Shown: one piece after another, positions 26,881 to 35,037 of the stretch
Layout of the letters: each line of letters opens with the position of its first letter
Numbering within the stretch: the first letter of the stretch is position 1
NCBI RefSeq assembly: GCF_008973825.1
Contig: NZ_WCHR01000016.1
Span: 124,001-188,000 of the forward strand
Length of the DNA: 64,000 bases
From: Gemmobacter serpentinus
GTDB taxonomy: Bacteria; Pseudomonadota; Alphaproteobacteria; Rhodobacterales; Rhodobacteraceae
Direction: 5' to 3'
Position numbers and translations under genes: made by a program
The notes under the pieces: model-generated
Told to the model about the DNA's origin: nothing
What the model saw: the letters and a program-made list of their open reading frames with translations, nothing else
The model's database searches: none

Positions 26881-26887
26881 GGCGCGA

Positions 26888-27541
26888 TCATTCCCCGGTG
26901 GCCACAAGTTGCCAGTTCGGATCGGCGGCACCCATGGTCCGGCCAAAGGTCCAGACATCGCGCTGACGCTTCACCTCGGTGGCAGAACCCTCAATGATCT
27001 CGCCCGCCTTGTTGCGCACAACGGTGGTCAATTCACCGCCAAAGCGCACGGTCACTTCGGCGCGGCGGGTCGCCGGATTGAAGGTGGCTTCTTGCAGCAC
27101 CATCTCGCGCAGGCCGACAAAATTGGCCTCGACCGTCAGACCCTGCGCCTCACGCGCGGCCACGGCCTCGGTGAAACTTTCCAGAACCTCGGGCGCGAGG
27201 AAATTGCGCACCTGCGACAGATCGCCCCGCTCGAACGCCATGAGGATCATCTCATAGGCACCACGCGCGCCTTGCAGGAAGGTATTGACGGAAAAGCCTG
27301 GCTCGGCCTGCTTCATGGCCGCAAGCGCCTTGGCATTGTCGGAGCCCTCCGAGACATGATCGGTGATGTCGAGATCGGGCCCACCTTCGATCACCTCGAA
27401 ATTGCGCGGCGTCTCGCGCTCCGGTGTCGCAAGCGGCGGCTTTTCAAACCCTTCCCGCGTGCCAAGAACCGAACGCAGCTTCAGAATGAGAAAGACCGCG
27501 ATGCCGGCAAGCACAAGAAGTTGGATCAGGGCGTCGTTCAT
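26888..27541 (-). CDS. Tim44/TimA-family membrane-associated adaptor
   Basis: A 217-residue protein with an N-terminal membrane anchor (IQLLVLAGIAVFLILKLRSVLG), a charged linker and a C-terminal Tim44-like domain (from about residue 75, with FLQGARGAYEMILMAFERGD and ending TFGRTMGAADPNWQLVATG). Bacterial homologues of mitochondrial Tim44 act as inner-membrane adaptors. Its neighbours secB and fxsA are likewise linked to export or membrane functions, a grouping seen across alphaproteobacteria. It is divergent from fxsA with 93 nt between. Confidence 0.87.
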   Translation of the reverse strand: MNDALIQLLVLAGIAVFLILKLRSVLGTREGFEKPPLATPERETPRNFEVIEGGPDLDITDHVSEGSDNAKALAAMKQAEPGFSVNTFLQGARGAYEMILMAFERGDLSQVRNFLAPEVLESFTEAVAAREAQGLTVEANFVGLREMVLQEATFNPATRRAEVTVRFGGELTTVVRNKAGEIIEGSATEVKRQRDVWTFGRTMGAADPNWQLVATGE

Positions 27542-27634
27542 GCGGACCTCTGGATGTGGTAACGTCGGGCTTGAAACCCTATGTAGGGAAGGGGTGTGGA
27601 CAAGTCCACCTCATGGAATGCGGAGAGAGGCAAG

Positions 27635-28090
27635 ATGCGGCTGTTTGGCCCGATTATCGTCTGGATATTGGCAGAAATTGCCCTGTTCATCACCATTGGC
27701 GGCCGGATCGGCCTGCTGGCCTCGCTGGCCATCATCTTAGGGACCGGGATCCTTGGCGCGGCAGTCTTGCGCCGCACGGGCGAGAAGGTCGCGCTGGATC
27801 TGCGGGCCGCGATGAATGGCGGGGGCGTGGCCCCCGCAGGTGGTGCAGGGCTGAAGATGCTGGCGGGCCTGCTGCTGATCGCGCCGGGCTTTCTGGGCGA
27901 TGTGATCGGTCTTGTCCTGCTGATCCCGCATGTGCAGCGCGCCATCAGCCGCAATCTGGAAAGGCGGGTGAAATCGCGTGTCGATTTCGGCGTGCGCAGC
28001 CGACCCGATGTGGTGATTGATGGCGAATTTATCGAGCTGGACCCGGATCACACGCCACCGCGTGGCAAATCCGGCTGGACCCGCGAATAG
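27635..28090 (+). CDS. fxsA: FxsA family membrane protein
   Basis: A 151-residue inner-membrane protein. The start at 27635 has GGAGAGAGG just upstream. The core matches FxsA: GPIIVWILAEIALFITIGGRIG, a second hydrophobic stretch LASLAIILGTGILGAAVLRR, a glycine-rich cytosolic loop, and LLIAPGFLGDVIGLVLLIP. The tail is charged and variable. In E. coli FxsA overproduction relieves exclusion of phage T7 by F; its normal role is not known. It is co-directional with secB 103 nt downstream. Confidence 0.9.
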   Translation: MRLFGPIIVWILAEIALFITIGGRIGLLASLAIILGTGILGAAVLRRTGEKVALDLRAAMNGGGVAPAGGAGLKMLAGLLLIAPGFLGDVIGLVLLIPHVQRAISRNLERRVKSRVDFGVRSRPDVVIDGEFIELDPDHTPPRGKSGWTRE

Positions 28091-28193
28091 CCAGGCCAAA
28101 CGGCAGCAGGCCCCAAACAAGACTGCGGCATTGAGACAGGCGGCACAGCCTGCTAGAGAGAAGCCGGTTTGAGCCTCAGGGCGGGAGTATGAA

Positions 28194-28691
28194 ATGTCCG
28201 AAGAAAATGGAGCGGCCGCAGCAGCGCCGCAGGTGAAGATGAGCGTGCTGGCGCAGTTCGTGCGCGACATGTCCTTCGAGAATGTGGTGGCCCAGAAGGG
28301 CATGGCGGGCGGCGATGTGCAGCCTGACGTGCAGGTCGCGGTCAGCCTGGATGCGCGCAAGCGCGCCGCCGAGAACCAGTATGAGGTTCTGAACAAGTTC
28401 CGCGTCACCTCCAAGAACAAGAACACCGAAGAGACGCTGTTCCTGCTGGAGCTGGAATATGGCGGCATCTTCCATGTCGAAGGCGTGCCGGAAGACCAGC
28501 TGCACCCCTTCCTGCTGATCGAATGCCCGCGTCTGCTGTTCCCCTTCATCCGTCGCATCATCTCGGATCTGACGCGCGATGGCGGCTTCCCGCCGTTGAA
28601 CATCGACACCGTGGATTATCTGGCGCTGTATCGCCAGGAACTCGCCCGCCGCGCCCAGGCGCAGCAAGCCGAAGCCCAACCCGTTCAATAA
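28194..28691 (+). CDS. secB: Protein-export chaperone SecB
   Basis: Cytosolic tetrameric chaperone (165 aa) keeping preproteins unfolded for SecA. Typical segments are QFVRDMSFENVVAQKG, YEVLNKFRVTSKNKN, FLLELEYGGIFHVEGVPED and the LLIECPRLLFPFIRRIISDLTRDGGFPPL stretch. The Ala/Gln-rich tail is variable. GGGAG lies 9 nt before the ATG. It converges on dnaQ. Confidence 0.97.
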   Translation: MSEENGAAAAAPQVKMSVLAQFVRDMSFENVVAQKGMAGGDVQPDVQVAVSLDARKRAAENQYEVLNKFRVTSKNKNTEETLFLLELEYGGIFHVEGVPEDQLHPFLLIECPRLLFPFIRRIISDLTRDGGFPPLNIDTVDYLALYRQELARRAQAQQAEAQPVQ

Positions 28692-28711
28692 TCAAGCTGC
28701 GGCGCGGGGGC

Positions 28712-28734
28712 AGGGCGTGCTGGACACACGCCCT
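28712..28734. terminator. Hairpin between convergent secB and dnaQ
   Basis: AGGGCGTG (28712-28719) pairs perfectly with CACGCCCT (28727-28734) around a 7-nt loop, in a 48-nt gap between two stop codons. It lacks a T run on either side, so the terminator role rests on position and stem strength. Confidence 0.45.
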
Positions 28735-28739
28735 CGCGT

Positions 28740-29441
28740 CTAGCGCCGCTTGAGCCAGATTGCGCTGTCGCCCATCTTGGCCACAAAGGCCTCATGGGCG
28801 GCGGCTTCCTCATTTGAAAGCCGCGACGGCAGCGGTACTGCGCGCGGACGCGGGCGCCAGTCGCTGTCGGTCTGCGCCTGGGTCTTTTGCGGCCCCGGCT
28901 GACTGGCAGGGGCCAGAACGAGATCGGGCTGACGCCCGCCGATCAGCTCCAGATAGACCTCTGCCAGAATTTCCGAGTCGAGCAACGCGCCATGCTTTTC
29001 GCGCATCGAATTGTCGATGCCAAAGCGGCGGCACAGCGCGTCCAGCGAGGCAGGAGAGCCCGGAAACTTGCTGCGCGCGATCATCAGTGTGTCGATGGCG
29101 CGATCATTGGGCAGGGTGGGAAAGCCGTTGACCCGCAATTCCCAGTTCAGGAATTTCATGTCGAAACTGGCATTATGGATGACCAGCTTGGCATCGCCCA
29201 CGAAATCCAGAAAATTCTGCGCCTCATGCTTGAACAGCGGCTTGTCGCGCAGAAAATCATCGCCCAGGCCATGCACCTCAAAAGCCGCACGCGGCATCGG
29301 ACGTTCAGGGTTCAGATAAACGTGGAAAACCTTGCCGGTTGGCATGTGGTTGATCAACTCCACCGCGCCGATTTCGACGATACGGTCGCCCTCGGATGGC
29401 TCGAACCCGGTGGTTTCGGTATCCATCACGATCTCACGCAT
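28740..29441 (-). CDS. dnaQ: DNA polymerase III epsilon subunit (3'-5' proofreading exonuclease)
   Basis: Proofreading exonuclease of the replicase (233 aa). Exo I is DTETTGFEP at about residues 7-15, Exo II is HNASFDMKFLN, and the Exo III-type motif is HGALLDSEILAEVYLEL, giving the four acidic metal ligands and catalytic His. The C-terminal tail after residue 180 is the variable linker that binds the polymerase subunit. It overlaps coaE by 8 nt, and lies on the replichore side where minus-strand genes run away from the probable origin. Confidence 0.95.
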   Translation of the reverse strand: MREIVMDTETTGFEPSEGDRIVEIGAVELINHMPTGKVFHVYLNPERPMPRAAFEVHGLGDDFLRDKPLFKHEAQNFLDFVGDAKLVIHNASFDMKFLNWELRVNGFPTLPNDRAIDTLMIARSKFPGSPASLDALCRRFGIDNSMREKHGALLDSEILAEVYLELIGGRQPDLVLAPASQPGPQKTQAQTDSDWRPRPRAVPLPSRLSNEEAAAHEAFVAKMGDSAIWLKRR

Positions 29442-30027
29442 CGCTTGCCTCCCTTATATAAGCGATCAGGGCGGTTACCGCCGCCTGAACGGCAGCAAGG
29501 CTCAGGGTTTCGATGATGTGATCCGCGCGGGCGCGCTTGTCACGATCCGGCATCTGGCGCGACAGGATCAGCTCATATTGCGCGGCCGTCATGCCAAGGC
29601 GCGAAAGCACGCGCTTGCGTTGCAGGGCAGGCGGCGCGGTGACCAGAAGGGTCGCATTCATTTCCGCCTCGCTGCCCTTTTCAAACAGCAACGGGATGTC
29701 GAGCACGACAATATCGCTTTGCGCCGCTTCAAGAAATGCTGCGCGGTCGGCAGCTACCAGAGGATGCACCAGCGCCTCGATCCGTGGCAGCAGACCGCCA
29801 TCCTGGGCAATCGCCGCCTTCAACGTTTCACGTGAAACAGCGCCATCGCGGATGCAGTCGGGCACAAGCTGCGACAGCGGCGCAACTGCCGCACCGCCCG
29901 GCGCGTAAAGCCTGTGCACAGCCGCATCGGCATCCCAGACCGGCAGGCCCGCGCGCGCGAAAAACCCAGCCGTTGTCGATTTTCCCATGCCGATGGAGCC
30001 GGTCAGGCCAAGCCGGAATGGCCTCAT
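29434..30027 (-). CDS. coaE: Dephospho-CoA kinase
   Basis: Last step of coenzyme A synthesis (197 aa), phosphorylating the ribose 3'-OH of dephospho-CoA. P-loop GSIGMGKST is at about residues 10-18. The substrate segment PVWDADAAVHRLY and the lid VLDIPLLFEKG are present. It overlaps aroE and dnaQ by 4 and 8 nt. A parS-like palindrome lies inside the coding sequence and specifies the residues VSRET. Confidence 0.95.
   Translation of the reverse strand: MRPFRLGLTGSIGMGKSTTAGFFARAGLPVWDADAAVHRLYAPGGAAVAPLSQLVPDCIRDGAVSRETLKAAIAQDGGLLPRIEALVHPLVAADRAAFLEAAQSDIVVLDIPLLFEKGSEAEMNATLLVTAPPALQRKRVLSRLGMTAAQYELILSRQMPDRDKRARADHIIETLSLAAVQAAVTALIAYIREASDA
29824..29839. promoter_or_regulatory. parS: parS-like site in coaE
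   Basis: CGTTTCACGTGAAACA matches the consensus TGTTTCACGTGAAACA at 15 of 16 positions; the 14-bp core GTTTCACGTGAAAC is perfect. ParB, encoded 8.5 kb away, is the expected binding protein. Confidence 0.85.
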
Positions 30028-30863
30028 GTCGCAAGAACCACGCGGCGGGTTTCCTCATCTACCTCGGGCTTATGGCCAAACCATCGCTCAAACCCCGGAA
30101 CTGCCTGATGCAGCAGCATCCCCAACCCATCCACGACGCGGGCACCGCGATGCTCTGCCTCGATCAGAAATTGGGTTTTCAGCGGTGTATAGACGATGTC
30201 GGTGGCCAGCGCCCCGCGTTCCAGTGCGTTCAGCGGCACGCCAAATTCGGCCTTGCCGGTCATGCCAAGGGCGGTGGTGTTCACCACGGTCTTAGCCCCT
30301 TCCAGCATCTGCCCGGCCTGCGTCCAGTCATAGACCACGACCTTGGTGCCGAAATCCTGGCGCAAGCCTTCGGCCCGCAGACGCGTGCGATTGGCGATGC
30401 GAACCTCGGGCGTGCCCACCTCCAACAGCGCGGCAACCACGGCGCGGGCCGCACCACCCGCCCCGAATACCGCAGCCGGGCCATCCCCCGGGCGCCAATC
30501 CGGGGCGCTTTGCCGCAGGCTGGCGATGAAGCCCAGACCATCGGTGTTGTCGACATGGATCTTGCCGTCCTTGCGGAAGATGACCGTATTGGCGGCCCCG
30601 ATCAGGGCGGCGCGATCCGTCACGATATCGGCGATGCGCAGCAGGTTTTCCTTGTGCGGGATCGTCACATTCACCCCCACAAAGCCCATTTTCGGCAACA
30701 TGCGCAGCGCGGCCTCAAAATCGCCCGGCGCGATCTCCAGCGGCACATAATGGCCCTTCAGCCCGTAACGCTTCAACCAGAACCCGTGCAGGGCAGGCGA
30801 GCGGCTATGCGCGACCGGGTAACCAATGACGCCAGCAAGCGGGATGCGCGGATGATAGGTCAT
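30024..30863 (-). CDS. aroE: Shikimate dehydrogenase
   Basis: NADPH-dependent reduction of 3-dehydroshikimate in aromatic amino acid synthesis (279 aa). Substrate motifs are [13 protein letters not shown] and [10 protein letters not shown] with the catalytic Lys; [10 protein letters not shown] holds the second catalytic Asp. The nucleotide fold is [19 protein letters not shown] followed by NRT for NADPH preference. It overlaps maf and coaE by 4 nt each, part of the origin-flanking maf-aroE-coaE-dnaQ block. Confidence 0.96.
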   Translation of the reverse strand: MTYHPRIPLAGVIGYPVAHSRSPALHGFWLKRYGLKGHYVPLEIAPGDFEAALRMLPKMGFVGVNVTIPHKENLLRIADIVTDRAALIGAANTVIFRKDGKIHVDNTDGLGFIASLRQSAPDWRPGDGPAAVFGAGGAARAVVAALLEVGTPEVRIANRTRLRAEGLRQDFGTKVVVYDWTQAGQMLEGAKTVVNTTALGMTGKAEFGVPLNALERGALATDIVYTPLKTQFLIEAEHRGARVVDGLGMLLHQAVPGFERWFGHKPEVDEETRRVVLAT

Positions 30864-31459
30864 GCCTCGATAAAGCCCCTGAGTTCAAGATAGCCGAGCA
30901 GCGGCAAGAGCGGCAGCCCCAGAATGGTAAAGTAGTCACCTTCGACCGAGGTGAAAAGGCGGATCCCTTCCTCCTCCAGCTTGTAGCAACCGGCGGAGTG
31001 GCGAATGCTGTCCCAGTTGCGCGTGACATAGGCTTGCAACCAGTCCTCACTGAAGTCACGCATGGTCAGATCGGCCCTGCCGATATGACGCCAGATCGGC
31101 TTGCCCGCATCGTAAAGCACGATCGCCGACAGAAGCTGGTGTTTTTTGCCCCGCATCAGACGCAGCTGCGCCAGCGCATCCTCGGGCGAGGTGGGCTTGC
31201 CGAAGGCACAATTGTCGAATTGCAGCACCTGATCGCAGCCCAAGATCAGCGCCTCCGGGTTACGGTCGGCCAGTTTGCGCGCCTTCATTTCGGCCAAGGC
31301 ATCGGCAATGTCGCGGGGATGTGCACCCTCGGCCTCCAGGGCCAGGCGGATGGTTTCCTCATCGATACGCGCGGGCATTGCCGTGACCTCAAGCCCGGCA
31401 TTGCGCAACATCGCAAGCCGTGTCTCGGAGGCAGAGGCAAGCAGAAGGGGACGTGGCAT
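30860..31459 (-). CDS. maf: Maf family nucleotide pyrophosphatase
   Basis: Hydrolyses non-canonical or selected nucleoside triphosphates (199 aa). It starts [23 protein letters not shown], the standard Maf N-terminus, and has the catalytic loop [13 protein letters not shown]. The position next to aroE at the origin marks it as the second, more divergent maf paralogue of alphaproteobacteria. The start at 31459 is chosen from the homology pattern; the upstream reading frame runs through the probable oriC. Its ribosome-binding site is weak. Confidence 0.9.
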   Translation of the reverse strand: MPRPLLLASASETRLAMLRNAGLEVTAMPARIDEETIRLALEAEGAHPRDIADALAEMKARKLADRNPEALILGCDQVLQFDNCAFGKPTSPEDALAQLRLMRGKKHQLLSAIVLYDAGKPIWRHIGRADLTMRDFSEDWLQAYVTRNWDSIRHSAGCYKLEEEGIRLFTSVEGDYFTILGLPLLPLLGYLELRGFIEA

Positions 31460-31470
31460 GGGGAAAGCCC

Positions 31471-31479
31471 TGTGGAAAA
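31471..31479 (-). promoter_or_regulatory. DnaA box
   Basis: Reads TTTTCCACA on the minus strand, a full match to TTWTNCACA, just upstream of maf at the left edge of the origin region. Confidence 0.6.
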
Positions 31480-31794
31480 TCCGGTTCTGTTCCTGCGCCC
31501 GGATCCGGGACCGAAACCTGTTCGAACGGGGATGCCGACGCCACACCCATCTTGTCAAGACATCCACGGATCTTGTCCACTTGTGGAGAGGGATTCCCCC
31601 GTCGCGGGGAGAACCCGCCTACCCACACGAAGCCAAAAATCGGGTTAGATCGATTGTGGACGGATAGTTCATGAAATAGTATCATGATTACAAATTCTTA
31701 GACAGTTGATCTAGAACTGCCGCCCTCTGGAATACAGCACTTATCCCCGGCCCGGCACCTGTGGGCAAAACCGGGGAAGACCCCGGATATCCGG

Positions 31795-31803
31795 TTATCC
31801 ACG
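31795..31803 (+). promoter_or_regulatory. DnaA box
   Basis: TTATCCACG, one mismatch from the strong box TTATCCACA, immediately left of the AT-rich, pyrimidine-rich tract that would be the unwinding element. Confidence 0.6.
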
Positions 31804-31873
31804 GGCCTTACATCATCAATCCTTTTTCTTTTCTTTAATATTATTTAGGAGGGTCAGGCCGAAGGGATGCGCC

Positions 31874-32323
31874 ATGATCGACTTTCTCGCTGAATCCTAT
31901 CTCTGGGTGAAATTCCTGCATGTGATCTCGGTCATCAGCTGGATGGCAGGGCTGTTCTACCTGCCAAGGCTGTTCGTCTATCACAGCGAGGTGGTGAAAA
32001 AGGGCAGTGAGACAGATGCGCTGTTCCAGGTGATGGAGCGGCGGCTTTTGCGGGGGATCATGAACCCGGCGATGATCGCAAGCTGGATCTTCGGCCTTTG
32101 CATGGTGATGATCCCGGGTCTTGTGGACTGGTCGATGCTCTGGCCCTGGAGCAAGGCGGCCTGCGTGCTGGCGATGACCTGGTTCCATATGTGGCTGGCG
32201 GCCCGGCGCAAGGATTTCGCGGCGGGGAACAACACGCTCAGCGGCCGCCGCTACCGGATGATGAACGAATTGCCCACGCTTCTGATGGTGGTGATCGTGG
32301 CCTCGGTGATCGTGAAATTCTGA
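31874..32323 (+). CDS. hemJ: Protoporphyrinogen oxidase HemJ
   Basis: Integral membrane enzyme (149 aa) oxidising protoporphyrinogen IX to protoporphyrin IX in haem synthesis. Four hydrophobic helices are visible. Conserved HemJ/UPF0093 sequences are YLWVKFLHVISVISWMAGLFYLPRLFVYH (with the haem-liganding His), WSKAACVLAMTWFHMW and the C-terminal MMNELPTLLMVVIV. It is the first plus-strand gene to the right of the probable origin and about 110 nt upstream of rho. Confidence 0.93.
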   Translation: MIDFLAESYLWVKFLHVISVISWMAGLFYLPRLFVYHSEVVKKGSETDALFQVMERRLLRGIMNPAMIASWIFGLCMVMIPGLVDWSMLWPWSKAACVLAMTWFHMWLAARRKDFAAGNNTLSGRRYRMMNELPTLLMVVIVASVIVKF

Positions 32324-32412
32324 TTTCATTGACTTTCGCACCTTGCGCGCTTATGTGGCGTTCAAGCGGGGCCGTCCGGCCTGACGCATTTCCCGATGAC
32401 CAGAATGCCCGA

Positions 32413-32427
32413 GCCCCTGTCAGGGGC
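32413..32427 (+). promoter_or_regulatory. Hairpin covering the rho ribosome-binding site
   Basis: GCCCCTG and CAGGGGC are perfect complements around one T (folding as 5 bp with a 5-nt loop). The AGGGG ribosome-binding sequence lies in the 3' arm, 8 nt before the rho ATG, and CTTT follows. It could limit rho translation or mark premature termination. Rho is known to control its own leader in other bacteria. Confidence 0.4.
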
Positions 32428-32435
32428 CTTTGCGG

Positions 32436-33719
32436 ATGAGCAAATCCATGACCATTGAACGCCTGAACCTTTCCGATCTGAAAGCCAAAACCCCGGCCGA
32501 ACTGCTGGCGATGGCCGAGGAATGGGAGATCGAGAACGCGCCGTCCATGCGCAAGGGCGAGATGATGTTCTCCATTCTCAAGGAACATGCCGAAGAGGGT
32601 TGGGAGATCGGCGGCGACGGCGTGCTGGAAGTGTTGCAGGACGGTTTCGGCTTCCTGCGCAGCCCTGAGGCCAACTATCTGCCCGGCCCGGATGATATCT
32701 ATGTCAGCCCAGACATGATCCGCATCTTCAGCCTGCGCACCGGCGACACGATTTCAGGCGTCATTCAGGGTCCGCGCGACAATGAGCGGTATTTCAGCCT
32801 GGTGAAAGCCGAGCGGATCAACTTCGATGATCCCGAAAAGGCCAAGCACAAGGTCCATTTCGACAACCTGACGCCGCTTTACCCGGATGAGCGTCTGAAG
32901 ATGGAAATCGAGGATCCGACCATCAAGGATCGCTCGGCCCGGATCATCGATCTGGTGGCACCTATCGGTAAAGGCCAGCGCGCCCTGATCGTGGCACCGC
33001 CGCGCACGGGTAAGACGGTTCTGCTGCAAAACATCGCGCGTTCGGTCGAGGTCAACCACCCTGAATGCTATCTGATCGTGCTGCTGATCGACGAACGCCC
33101 CGAGGAAGTCACCGACATGCAGCGGTCAGTGAAGGGCGAGGTTGTGTCCTCAACCTTCGACGAGCCGGCAACCCGGCACGTCGCGGTCGCCGAAATGGTG
33201 ATCGAAAAGGCCAAGCGTCTGGTCGAACACAAGCGCGACGTGGTGATCTTGCTCGATTCGATCACCCGTCTGGGCCGCGCTTTCAACACCGTTGTGCCGT
33301 CGAGCGGAAAGGTGCTGACTGGCGGTGTGGATGCCAACGCCCTGCAACGCCCGAAACGCTTCTTCGGGGCGGCGCGCAATATCGAAGAGGGCGGCAGCCT
33401 GACCATCATCGCTACCGCGCTGATCGATACCGGCAGCCGGATGGACGAGGTGATCTTTGAAGAATTCAAAGGCACCGGCAACAGCGAGATCGTGCTTGAC
33501 CGCAAAGTCGCGGACAAGCGCGTCTTCCCGGCGATGGACATCCTCAAATCCGGCACAAGGAAAGAGGATCTGCTGGTCGAGAAGACCGATTTGCAGAAAA
33601 CCTATGTCCTGCGCCGCATCCTGAACCCGATGGGCACCACGGATGCCATCGAATTCCTGATTTCCAAGCTGAAACAGACCAAATCGAATGCGGATTTCTT
33701 CGATTCGATGAACACCTGA
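32436..33719 (+). CDS. rho: Transcription termination factor Rho
   Basis: Hexameric RNA helicase (427 aa) ending transcription at rut sites. N-terminal helical segment [20 protein letters not shown] is followed by the cold-shock-like RNA-binding domain ([22 protein letters not shown]). Walker A is [12 protein letters not shown], Walker [15 protein letters not shown], and the R-loop region is [20 protein letters not shown]. The ATG at 32436 is preferred over ATG 32448 and an upstream TTG because of AGGGG upstream. It sits in the origin-proximal rho-mnmE-mnmG-rsmG-parAB set. Confidence 0.97.
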   Translation: MSKSMTIERLNLSDLKAKTPAELLAMAEEWEIENAPSMRKGEMMFSILKEHAEEGWEIGGDGVLEVLQDGFGFLRSPEANYLPGPDDIYVSPDMIRIFSLRTGDTISGVIQGPRDNERYFSLVKAERINFDDPEKAKHKVHFDNLTPLYPDERLKMEIEDPTIKDRSARIIDLVAPIGKGQRALIVAPPRTGKTVLLQNIARSVEVNHPECYLIVLLIDERPEEVTDMQRSVKGEVVSSTFDEPATRHVAVAEMVIEKAKRLVEHKRDVVILLDSITRLGRAFNTVVPSSGKVLTGGVDANALQRPKRFFGAARNIEEGGSLTIIATALIDTGSRMDEVIFEEFKGTGNSEIVLDRKVADKRVFPAMDILKSGTRKEDLLVEKTDLQKTYVLRRILNPMGTTDAIEFLISKLKQTKSNADFFDSMNT

Positions 33720-33741
33720 TCCGCAGGCTAGGGGTTATGTG

Positions 33742-35034
33742 ATGGACACGATCTTCGCCTTGGCAACAGCCAGGGGCCGGGCGGGTGTTTCCGTGATCCG
33801 GCTTTCTGGCCCACAGGCGCACGGGATTGTGGCCCAATTGACAGGCCGCAGCCTTCCACCGTTACGGCAAGCCGCCTTACGCAAGATCTTGTGGCAAGGT
33901 GAGGTTCTGGATGAAGGTCTGGTGCTTTTATTTGCCGCAGGCGAAAGCTTTACTGGCGAAGACGTCGCTGAGCTGCAACTCCATGGCTCCACCGCCGTGA
34001 CCTCTGCCGTGCTGCGTGTTCTGGGTGAAATCCCCGGTTTACGGTTGGCAGAGGCGGGGGAATTCACCCGTCGGGCGCTGGAGAACAGCCGTCTGGATCT
34101 TGCCCAAGTGGAGGGCCTTGCCGACCTGATCGATGCCGAGACCGAGGCGCAGCGCAAACAGGCGTTTCGGGTGCTTGCCGGAGACCTGGGGCGACGGATT
34201 GACGGTTGGCGACCAGGGCTGTTGCGGGCAGCGGCGCTGCTGGAAGCAGTGATCGATTTCGTCGAAGAGGATGTGCCCGTCGACGTGACACCGGAAGTGC
34301 GGCAGATCCTGATCGGGCTGATCGCCGAGATGAAGCGCGAATTGCAGGAATCGACGCTGACCGAGCGGGTGCGCGACGGGTTCGAAGTTGCGATCCTTGG
34401 TGCGCCGAATGTCGGAAAATCCACACTTCTCAATACTTTGGCGGGGCGAGAGGCTGCAATTACCTCTGAAATCGCAGGCACCACGCGCGATGTGATCGAG
34501 GTCCGCCTGGATCTGGCGGGGCTACCCGTGACCTTGCTCGATACTGCGGGAATGCGAGAGACCGCAGACCAGATTGAGGCGATTGGCATTGCCCGCGCCC
34601 GTGCACGGGGCGAGGCTGCCGATCTACGCATCATCATTCTTGGCGCGCCCGAAGAGGCATTGCCGATGGATTTGCAGCCCGAGGATATTGTCGTCATCGG
34701 CAAGGCGGATTTGCAACAGGGTCACGGTTATCGGATGATCTCCGCCTGGACCGGGCAAGGCATTGATGCGCTTGTTGCCGAAATCGGGCAGATTCTGGCC
34801 AGACGCATTTCCGGTTCGGGCAGTCTGATCCGGGAACGGCATCGTTTGCTGGTGACCCGCGCTGTGACGGCTTTGGAATCCGCGCTGGATGAGTTACAGC
34901 ATGGGCCAGATCGAATCGAGCTGGTTGCCGAGGACGTGCGGCGGGCGATCCGGGGCCTTGATCAACTGATCGGCCGTGTCGGCGTCGAGGATATTCTGGG
35001 CGAGATCTTCTCGTCATTCTGTATCGGGAAATGA
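33742..35034 (+). CDS. mnmE: tRNA modification GTPase MnmE (TrmE)
   Basis: Works with MnmG to make 5-carboxymethylaminomethyl-uridine at the tRNA wobble position (430 aa). The N-terminal folate-binding domain opens [21 protein letters not shown]. The G domain has G1 [10 protein letters not shown]2 GTTRDVIE and G3 DTAGMRET. The C-terminal CIGK motif with its catalytic Cys ends the protein (SSFCIGK). The usual G4 NKxD reads GKAD here, a notable change. Start ATG at 33742 with AGGGG upstream; a GTG codon directly precedes it. mnmG begins 3 nt after its stop. Confidence 0.95.
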   Translation: MDTIFALATARGRAGVSVIRLSGPQAHGIVAQLTGRSLPPLRQAALRKILWQGEVLDEGLVLLFAAGESFTGEDVAELQLHGSTAVTSAVLRVLGEIPGLRLAEAGEFTRRALENSRLDLAQVEGLADLIDAETEAQRKQAFRVLAGDLGRRIDGWRPGLLRAAALLEAVIDFVEEDVPVDVTPEVRQILIGLIAEMKRELQESTLTERVRDGFEVAILGAPNVGKSTLLNTLAGREAAITSEIAGTTRDVIEVRLDLAGLPVTLLDTAGMRETADQIEAIGIARARARGEAADLRIIILGAPEEALPMDLQPEDIVVIGKADLQQGHGYRMISAWTGQGIDALVAEIGQILARRISGSGSLIRERHRLLVTRAVTALESALDELQHGPDRIELVAEDVRRAIRGLDQLIGRVGVEDILGEIFSSFCIGK

Positions 35035-35037
35035 GGA

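Larger units (their letters stand above)
31460..31873. other. oriC: Probable chromosomal replication origin (oriC)
   Basis: A 414-nt non-coding region between divergent maf and hemJ, in the gene neighbourhood that holds the origin in Caulobacter and other alphaproteobacteria. DnaA-box-like 9-mers include TTTTCCACA (31471-31479, minus strand, perfect to TTWTNCACA) and TTATCCACG (31795-31803, 8/9). Matches of 7/9 lie at 31573-31581, 31582-31590, 31741-31749 and 31760-31768. Two AT-rich tracts follow (about 31664-31720 and 31808-31850), the latter a pyrimidine-rich run suitable for unwinding. Flanking genes point away on both sides. No ORF of substance is present. The function is inferred, not shown. 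Confidence 0.75.
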
